From: Schistocerca nitens
Lineage: Eukaryota; Arthropoda; Insecta; Orthoptera; Acrididae
Length of the DNA stretch: 64,000 bases
Reading direction: 5' to 3'
Assembly (NCBI RefSeq): GCF_023898315.1
Contig: NC_064623.1
Location: 22,031,640-22,095,639 of the forward strand
Shown here: positions 57,129-64,000 of the stretch, piece after piece
Layout of the letters: each line of letters opens with the position of its first letter
How positions within the stretch are numbered: position 1 is the first letter of the stretch
The notes under the pieces: model-generated
The model's database searches: none
What the model saw: only the letters and a program-made list of their open reading frames with translations
What the model was told of the DNA's origin: nothing
Position numbers and translations under genes: made by a program

Positions 57129-57760
57129 ACATCCACATCCACATCTACACACTGAAAACCACTGAAGTGCATTTCAGAGGGTACATCCCATTGTACCAGT
57201 TATTAGCCCCCCCCCCCCCCCCCCATATCATTCACAAATGGAGTACAGAAAGAATGACTGCTTAATTGTCTCTGTCTGCACTATAATTAATTCTCACAAC
57301 CCTTATGGGAGTGGTATGTAGGGGGATTCTAGTATATTCCTAAAGTATTCAAAGCCAGTTCCTAAAACTTTGTAGTGTTTCACAGGATATTTTACATTTA
57401 TCTTCAAGAGTCTGTCAGTTTAGTTTCTTCAGCATTCACGATACACTCGCATGAGTCAAACAAAGCTATCAGTATTCGTGCTGCCCTATCTATGTTCAAA
57501 ATACCCCCTTAGTCCTATCTGGTACAGATCCCATACACATAACAATATTCTAGGATGGGCCACACGAGTGTTTTGTAAGCAATTGCCTTTGTAGACCAAC
57601 TGCATTTCCCCAGTATTCTATCAATAAACTGAAGTCTACCACCTGCTTTACTCACAACTGAGCCTATGTGATCGTTCCCTTCATATGTCTACAAAGTGTT
57701 ACATCTGGGTCTTTGTACAAGTTTACCAATTCCAATTGTGACTCACTGATATTACAGACA
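57129..57760. repeat. Interspersed repeat with C17 run
   Basis: Starts CTACATCCACATCCACATCT and contains GTGCATTTCAGAGGGTACATCCC, partly matching the 9048-9275 repeat. A poly(C) run lies at 57209-57225. The remainder (GGATGGGCCACACGAGTGTT..CTACCACCTGCTTTACTCAC) is a long copy of a non-coding interspersed repeat. Confidence 0.6.
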
Positions 57761-57889
57761 CACACACCACCACAACCACCACCACCACGAGTTAAAAATC
57801 ATTGGCTGCTGTGGCTGGCACAGTGTTCTGCCTATATAGATGTAACAGCAGCCTTTGGAACTTTCCAGAGAGGGCTGGAGTGACATGTG

Positions 57890-58262
57890 GGAGGCAAATT
57901 GGGCAGCTCTTAGCAGCTCCGTACCCCTGTGGGACTGAGTCCTGTTATATGGCATGAGAGTCCAGTGCCACAATTGAAACTGTCGCGCTCATGTCCCTAA
58001 AAGCATCAAGACTACATCTTTGCTTTCGCTCAATGTCCAAAGCACGTACCCATGCACTTCTAAATGTATAACCCTAGATCTCTGTTAAAGTTGTTGCTGA
58101 AAGACACCTCACAAAGCTGCAGAAGAGGTCAAGTTAGCTGCATTCCTTCCATACTGTGGACCAACTTCTAGCAAGATAGAATGCATGCTGAAGAGACATG
58201 GACCGAGGCATGTTCTAGCCCGCCTCCGAGATGAGAGATGTTATGTCTTCTGGACAGCTCCA
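57890..58262 (+). pseudogene. Possible Penelope-like fragment, third subfamily
   Basis: Plus strand near 58125-58215: VKLAAFLPYCGPTSSKIECM followed by LKRHGPRHVL. This resembles the LPYVG..S.KI...L.KHG segment just before the GIY-YIG domain of some Penelope-like elements, but the domain itself is cut off where the RTE LINE begins at about 58266. Confidence 0.35.
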
Positions 58263-58265
58263 AAA

Positions 58266-59512
58266 GTTGCCAGTTTAATAAGTCACAGCTGCAAAATACT
58301 AATGCGAATTCTTTACAGACGAATGGAAAAACTGGTTGAAGCCAACCTCGGGGAAGATCAGTTTGGATTCCGTAGGAATATTGGCACACGTGAGGCAATA
58401 CTGACCTTACGACTTATCTTAGAAGAAAGATTAAGGAAAGGCAAACCTACATTTCTAGCATTTGTAGACTTAGAGAAAGCTTTTGACAGTGTTGACTGGA
58501 ATACTATCTTTCAAATTCTGAAGGAGGCTGAGGTAAAATACAGTGAGCGAAAGGCTATTTACAATTTGTACAGAAACCAGATGGCGGTTATAAGAGTCTA
58601 GGGACACGAAAGGGAAGCAGTGGTTGGGAAGGGAGTGAGACAGGGTTGTAGCCTCTCTCCGATGTTATTAAATCTGTATATTGAGCAAGCAGTAAAGAAA
58701 ACAAGAGAAAAATTCGAAGTAGGTATTAAAATCCATGGAGAAATAAAAACTTCGAGGTTCGCCGATGACATTGTAATTCTCTCAGAGACAGCAAAGGACT
58801 TGGAAGAGCAGTTGAACGGAATGGATAGTGTCTTGAAAGGAGGATATAAGATGAACATAAACAAAAGCAAAACGAGGATAATGGAATGTAGTCAAATTAA
58901 GTCGGGTGATGCTGAGGGAATTAGATTAGGAAATGAGACTCTTAAAGTAGTAAAGGAGTTTTGCTATTTGGGGAGCAAAATAACTGATGATGGTCGAAGT
59001 AGAGAAGATATAAAATGTAGACTGGCAATGGCAAGGAAAGCGCTTCTTAAGAAGAGAAATTTGTTAACATCGAGTATAGATTTAAGTGTCAGGAAGTCAT
59101 TTCTGAAAGTATTTGTATGGAGTGTAGCCATGTATGGAAGTGAAACATGGACGATAAATAGTTTGGACAGGAAGAGAATAGAAGCTTTTGAAATGTGGTG
59201 CTACAGAAGAATGCTGAAGATTAGATGGGTAGATCACGTAACTAATGAGGAGGTATTGAATAGAATTGGGGAGAAGAGGAGTTTGTGGCACAACTTGACG
59301 AGAAGAAGGGACCGGTTGGTAGGACATGTTCTAAGGCATCAAGGGATCACAAATTTAGCATTGGAGGGCAGCGTGGAGGGTAAAAATCGTAGAGGGAGAC
59401 CAAGCGATGAATACACTAAGCAGATACAGAAGAAACTTGCACAGGATAGGGTAGCATGGAGAGCTGCATCAAACCAGTCTCAGGACTGAAGACAACAACA
59501 GCAACAACAACA
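58266..59512 (+). pseudogene. RTE-like LINE, 5'-truncated, one stop
   Basis: Same subfamily as 32838-36113. One frame from SLISHSCKILMRILYRRMEK through EDQFGFRRNIGTREAILTLR, AFVDLEKAFDSVDW, GVRQGCSLSPMLLNLYIEQA, active site FADD (SRFADDIVILSE), SETWTINSLDRKRIEAFEMW and NRRGRPSDEYTKQIQKKLAQ to TGA at 59487-59489. TAG at 58599-58601 is the only stop. Near the end, about 11-12 codons present in the other copy (DVGCSRYWEM region) are deleted in frame. Tail (CAA)n-like at 59490-59512. Much younger than most LINEs here. Confidence 0.93.
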
Positions 59513-60154
59513 TCAGACTGCCTCAACCACAACACTACAGCCATCTACCTGTTCCAGACAAAGTTGATGGAATATCTGAAATGCAAGTGTCAAAGACCTG
59601 TCAAAAAATTATTTGATTTTTCCAATGGCTCTGCGGCCCAATACAAAAATAAAAAATAAACTGTATTAACTTGTGTAATCACAAGCAAGATTTTGGAGCC
59701 GAGGCTGAACGGCATTTTTCAGCAACAGCACATGGCAAAGGACCATGCGATGGGCTGGAGGCCACAGTAAAAAGACTAGCAGCCAGAGCGAGCCTACAAA
59801 GACCGTATAAGGACCAAATTATGGACGCAAGGCAACTGTTTGAATGGTCACATCAGAACATACCTAACGTAGACTTTGTATTTGTGACCCTTGAAGAATA
59901 CATTAAAACTGAAGAACAACTGGCCAATCGGTACAATACTGCTGTAACTATATCAGGCACCCTTAAATTTCGTGCCTTCATACCTGTCAAATGTGGAACC
60001 AAAGTAAATGTGAAATTATTTTCTTCTGCAGTTGTTTCAAGCATATTTCATATTGTAAAGGACATACAGCAGATATTATTTGCAGATATTAGTGGGTATG
60101 TAACATCAATCTATAGTGACACTGGGTGGTTGAGTTATGTTCTGGATAAAGATT
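59513..60154 (+). pseudogene. Conserved insect protein of unknown function, frameshifted
   Basis: First part FDFSNGSAAQYKNKK (59600-59659). After a one-base shift in the AAAAATAAAAAATAAAC run, NLCNHKQDFGAEAERHFSAT and AHGKGPCDGLEATVKRLAAR continue to TAA at 60152-60154. I recall near-identical D(G/C)(A/S)AAQYKN..HGKGPCDG..KR motifs in many uncharacterised insect proteins that are multicopy and often TE-associated. The acidic DG near QYKN and the downstream HGK..CDG could belong to an RNase-H-like transposase core, but that is speculation. Directly downstream of the RTE (CAA)n tail, so the LINE probably inserted into or beside it. Confidence 0.6.
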
Positions 60155-61333
60155 AAGATTGCAGTAAAGTGCAAGTTGCATTCCTCCATCCTTCAAGTAC
60201 ATCATCCTCATTTACATATCCCATCCACCAGATACACTGTGGATCCCTTTTGCAGATGTGATATGCAAGGTGAACCCCGTCACACAGACTGGCCGAACAT
60301 ACAGTTTACCAGACAGTGAAATGAAGTGAAGAAATATGTGGGTATCTTCCAACGACTGAAGTCTCGAACTAATTTCTTAACCCTTAACTTTACTCATAAT
60401 ATTGGATTTTTAATGTAACACGTGTTATGTGACCTTACTCCATTAAAAAAATGTAAAAGTAATAGCTACTGCTTGTTACATTGTAATATGTTGCTTGTTT
60501 CATACAATGAAATATTAAAAATTTTCTGAAACTATACGAATTCTGGTATTTTTCACAAAATGTATATTTCTGAAGTCCAGTATCTCCTGATACCATGATA
60601 GAATTTTGCTATACGTATTAAGACATTACAAACTATATTTGATAATTTTTGGAATTTTTAAAATTGCCACTTTTTGAGAAATTTAAATTTTAAAATTTAA
60701 TTTTAAAATTTTCAATTTTTTAAAAATTGTAACCCCTATCTTTTGGATATCATATTAAAGCCCCATTCAACAGCTTTAAAATGAGACCACTCCTAGGTTT
60801 ATATCATCACTGGTTGCCAGCCTATATGCATCCAAAAGTGCCAAAACATGAAATTTCTTCATATGAATTTAAATCTTTAAAAATTAATAACTTCAAAAAT
60901 AATTGTGCTTCATAACTGAAATTGGGTATTTTCCATAAGTCTGTGATATATCACTGCATACCAAAAATCATGGAACTCTGAGACATTAAGTCTGAATCAG
61001 TGTGTTGATATGAGGTGTGTGGGACCTGTGCCAAATAGGACTAACAGGGGATACTGAGCATATACAGAGATGGGCAGCACTAACCATCATGGGTTTGATC
61101 CACAGGCAATAGATATGCTGAAGAAACTTCCTGGCAGACTAAAATAGATGTAAATTATCCCGAGAAAGGCTACTTACAAAGTTTCAAGAATCAGCTTTAA
61201 TTGATGACTCAAGGAATAAACTACACCACCTACGTATCACTCACATAGAGAATGTGAGGACAAGACTACATTAATTACAGCATGCACAGAGGCATCTGAA
61301 CAATCACTTTTCCCACACTCCATAGATGAAGGG
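60155..61333. other. AT-rich region, no gene
   Basis: 60640-60730 is unusually A/T-rich with runs of AAATTTTAAAATTT. Possibly the 3' part of the element carrying the preceding ORF. No coding signal. Confidence 0.4.
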
Positions 61334-61892
61334 AACAGGACTGGTCTTTAAGACCATGATGCACAAATTTTAACACTAAAAGGCTTTTGTACTTAAAAAA
61401 TGTCATATATAATTACAAACTATGTAGGTAAGTTAATCCAAAGGCAATAGCTGTTTGGTTTTTTTTTATTTAAAAAAAAAAAAAAAAACCTCGTCAAGAA
61501 ACAAGAGTGGCAGGATGTTTAAAGTGCCGATAACATAGGTGACAAATATATGGCTTTCATTAACACATTTCCATTGCTCTTTGAGAGTTGCTTTCCATGA
61601 GAACATTCTAAACAGGGTACTAGCAGTAAAAGGCAGCCTGGGTGGCTGACTAGTGGGATAAGGATATCATGTAGAACAAAGCAGGAATTATATCAATATG
61701 TTAGAAGTAGTCGCAATCAAGCCACAGTAGCCCATTACTAACAGTACTGTATGGTGCTTAAAAAATATTAGGGTGGCAAAGAGTGTGTGGTACGCAAATA
61801 GAATAGCTAATTCACAGGATAAAATTAAAACCATATGGTCAGTTGTGAAGGAAATGTCTGATCAGCAGAAGAGGGTTGACAAAGTCAGTTCA
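61334..61892 (+). pseudogene. jockey-like LINE, part 1 (endonuclease end and linker)
   Basis: Aligns with 37960-38480 (ACCATGATGCACA, AATTACAAACTATGTAGG, GGGATAAGGATATCATGTAG). The coding trace GGKECVVRK-like to RIANSQDKIKTIWSVVKEM is broken. Continues at 63322 after a DNA transposon. Confidence 0.78.
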
Positions 61893-61894
61893 TA

Positions 61895-63319
61895 CATACA
61901 TCAAAAAAAGTTTTGCATCATCTCACTTCCGAGAGTTCCGGAACCTGTACAGAAAATTGGAATAGAGATCAACATACACATCATTTCCACACTTTTTGTT
62001 GCTCATGAAAACCACACACTGCATGTTGTACCACCATACAGTGAGACCTTCAGAGGTGGTGGTCCAGATTGCTGTACACACTGGTACCTCTAATACCCAG
62101 TAGCACGTCCTCTTCCACTGATGCATACCTGTATTCATCATGGCATAATATTCACAAGTTCATCAAGGCACTGTTGGTCCAGACTGTCCCACTCCACAAT
62201 GGAAATTCGGCATAGATCTCTCAGAGTGGTTGGTGGGTCACATTGTCCATAAACAACGATTATCAATCTAACCAAGGCATGTTCCATAGGGTTCATGTCT
62301 CGAGAATACGCTGGCCACTCTAGTCGAGGGATGTCGTTATCCTGAAGGAAATCATTCACAAGACGTGCGCAATGTGGGCGCGAAATGTCGTCCGTGAAGA
62401 CTAATGTCTCGCCAATATGGTTGCACTATCAGTCAGAGGTTGGCATTCACGTAGCGTACAGCTGTTACGGCGCATTCCACGGCCACCGGTGTCATGTCGG
62501 CCCCACATAATGCCACCCCCAAAACAGCAGGAAACCTCCACCTTGCTGCATTCACTGGATAGTGTGTCTAAGGCATTCAGCCTGACTGGGTTGCCTCCAA
62601 ACACGTCTCAGACAATTGTCTGGTTGAAGGCATATGCGACAGTCATCGGTAAAGAGAACTGGACGCCAATCCTGAGCAATCCAGTCGGCATGTTGTTGGG
62701 TCCATCTGTACTGCCTGCATGGTGTCATGGTTGCATAGATGGACCTCGCCCGGTCGGGAATGAAGTTTCACTTCATGCAGCCTACTGTGCACAGTGAATC
62801 TTAACACAATGCCCTGTGGCTGCATGAAAAGCGTTATTCAACATGGTGGTGTTGCTGTCAGGGTTCCTTCGAACCATAATCCGTAGGTAGCAGTCATCCA
62901 CTGCAGTAGTAGCCCTCGAGCGACCTGAGTGAGGCATGTCATCGGCAGTTCCTGTCTCTCTGTATCTCCTCCATGTCTGAACAACATCACTGTTTCACTC
63001 CGAGACACATGGACACTTCCCTAATTGAAAGCCCTTCCTGACACAAGGTAACAATGGAGACACAACTGAACTGCGGTATTTACCATCTCGGCATGGTTGA
63101 ACTACAGACAACATGAGCCATGTACCTCCTTCCTGGTGGAATGACTGGCTGTTGGACCCCCTCCGTCTAATAGCTACTGCTCGTGCATGGTTGTTTACAT
63201 CTTTGTGCAGGTTAAGTGATATCTCTGAACAGTCAAAGGGACTGTGGCTGAAACAGTATCCACAGCCCATATCTATCTTCAGGTGTGCTGAGAACTGGAG
63301 TGATGCAAAACGATGTGGG
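61895..63319 (-). mobile_element. Tc1-like transposon, decayed, inserted in a LINE
   Basis: Terminal inverted repeats ACATCAAAAAAAGTTTTGCATC (61898 on) and the complement of 63295-63316, ACATCGTTTTGCATCACTCC. TA at 61893-61894 and 63320-63321. The uninterrupted LINE sequence (AGTCAGTTCGTAGTAAAAAT) is visible at 38483-38502, confirming the boundaries. Confidence 0.9.
62110..63096 (-). pseudogene. Tc1-like transposase remnant
   Basis: Start MPRW at 63094-63096 then an immediate stop. Downstream fragments include CQEGLSIREVSMCLGV (HTH), FGGNPVRLNALDTL and HDTGGRGMRR (middle), and NDFLQDNDIPRLEWPAYSRD with MNPMEHALVRL. The last includes the Glu of the DDE triad and the WPAxSPDMNPIEH-type block, with Pro to Arg in SRDM. 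Frameshifts throughout. Confidence 0.8.
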
Positions 63320-64000
63320 TAGTAAAAATATTTCTGTTACTGATAAATCAGATATATATATACAGTATTTAACAATCATTTTCTGAGTACTGCTGGTGAA
63401 TTAAACAAAAATTTAGTTTCTACAGGGAATCAATAAATCTTCTGGCAAATGTCTTTCTGAGATTGATGTTTGTAATACTCTTCTGTGATACAGAGAAAGG
63501 GGAGATTGAGTCAATAATTAAATCACTGAAGACTAATGACTCTCAGAAATATAACTGAGTACCTAGCAGAATATTAAAGTACTGTGCTGCACATGTTAGC
63601 CCTGTATTTAGCCATATTTGTAATTTTTCCTTTAGTAATGGTCAGTTTCCTAAATGAGTGAAGTACTCAGCAGTAACACCACTTAATAAAAAGGTAGAAA
63701 GGGACAATGTAGACAATTTTAGAGATATTTCTATGTCATCAGTGTTTGCTAAAGTTATTGAAAAGGCTGTGTATGTAAGGATAACTGATCATTTTAGTCC
63801 ACACAATTTTCTGTCAATGTGCAGTTCGGGTTTAGAAGTTGTTTAAGAACTGAAAACGCTATATTCTCTTTCCTCTGTGAAGTATTGGATAGGCTAACAA
63901 AAGGATTAGAACACTCGGCATTTTTTTTTTTATTATTTTTATTTAACTAAGGCATTCTATAGCGTAGATCACAAAATATTGCTTCAGAAGTTGGACCATT
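63320..64000 (+). pseudogene. jockey-like LINE, part 2 (reverse transcriptase N-terminal half, runs off the window)
   Basis: Continues the LINE from 61892. RILKYCAAHVSPVFSHICNF, TPLNKKVERDNVDNFRDISM and SVFAKVIEKAVYVRITDHF are the first RT blocks (normally NYRPISLLS..SKI.EK), followed after a shift by QFGFRSCLRTENAI and DLTKAFYSVDHKILLQKLDH at the window edge. A poly(T) run at 63922-63932 disturbs the frame. Confidence 0.85.

Noticed and set aside
1..64000. CRISPR arrays, operons, prophage or other bacterial systems
   Set aside because: Introns, tRNA-SINEs, LINEs and Tc1/mariner elements show an animal genome; the regular arrays are minisatellites without spacer diversity.

Overview
This window is non-coding-dominated eukaryotic DNA, almost certainly from an insect with a very large, repeat-packed genome. 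A locust-like orthopteran (Schistocerca type) is the best guess, because the tRNA-derived SINEs at 4.3, 4.9, 19.0, 40.2 and 52.4 kb and the LINE, Penelope and Tc1 families match repeats typical of such genomes. That assignment is family recognition, not a database result. No intact host gene is visible. Most long open frames belong to transposable elements (TEs) or to tandem repeats.

0-6.1 kb is two divergent copies of one large repeat (probably an LTR or other long interspersed element) facing each other. The left copy is broken by a Tc1-like element (195-1600), by a 1.36-kb element with perfect 28-bp terminal inverted repeats and a THAP-finger exon (1706-3065), and by two back-to-back long palindromes (3241-3532). 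6.1-14.4 kb holds mariner, LINE and SINE fossils, a well-preserved Tc1-like element (9432-10853) and a mariner split by a foldback element. 14.5-15.5 kb is two unrelated minisatellites side by side (18-bp and 20-bp units).

15.9-22.6 kb (minus strand) carries five recognisable exons of the C-terminal half of a V-ATPase subunit a gene. Introns are retained, but there are nonsense codons, frameshifts and a lost splice donor: a decayed, unprocessed copy. 23.4-31.2 kb is a mariner fossil, a nearly intact 6-kb I-type LINE (ORF1 open, ORF2 with one stop) and a 0.9-kb repeat sharing the LINE's 5'-end motif. 32.8-36.1 kb is a near full-length RTE-like LINE.

36.2-36.4 kb and 50.2-50.8 kb (minus strand) hold exons that look like host coding sequence. 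The first is a terminal exon resembling the C-terminal domain of CKAP2-type mitotic spindle proteins. The second is a basic Ser/Thr/Lys-rich exon with one frameshift and one stop. Between and after them lie a second I-type LINE with a SINE inside, a Tc1-like fossil, a Ty3/gypsy fossil with a foldback insertion, and two Penelope-like elements with GIY-YIG endonuclease remnants. 54-64 kb contains two more RTE LINE fragments, a frameshifted conserved insect ORF of unknown function, and a jockey-like LINE interrupted at a TA by a decayed Tc1-like element.

The elements form nested insertions rather than a pathway. Several can be ordered in time from target-site duplications or from an uninterrupted second copy in the same window.
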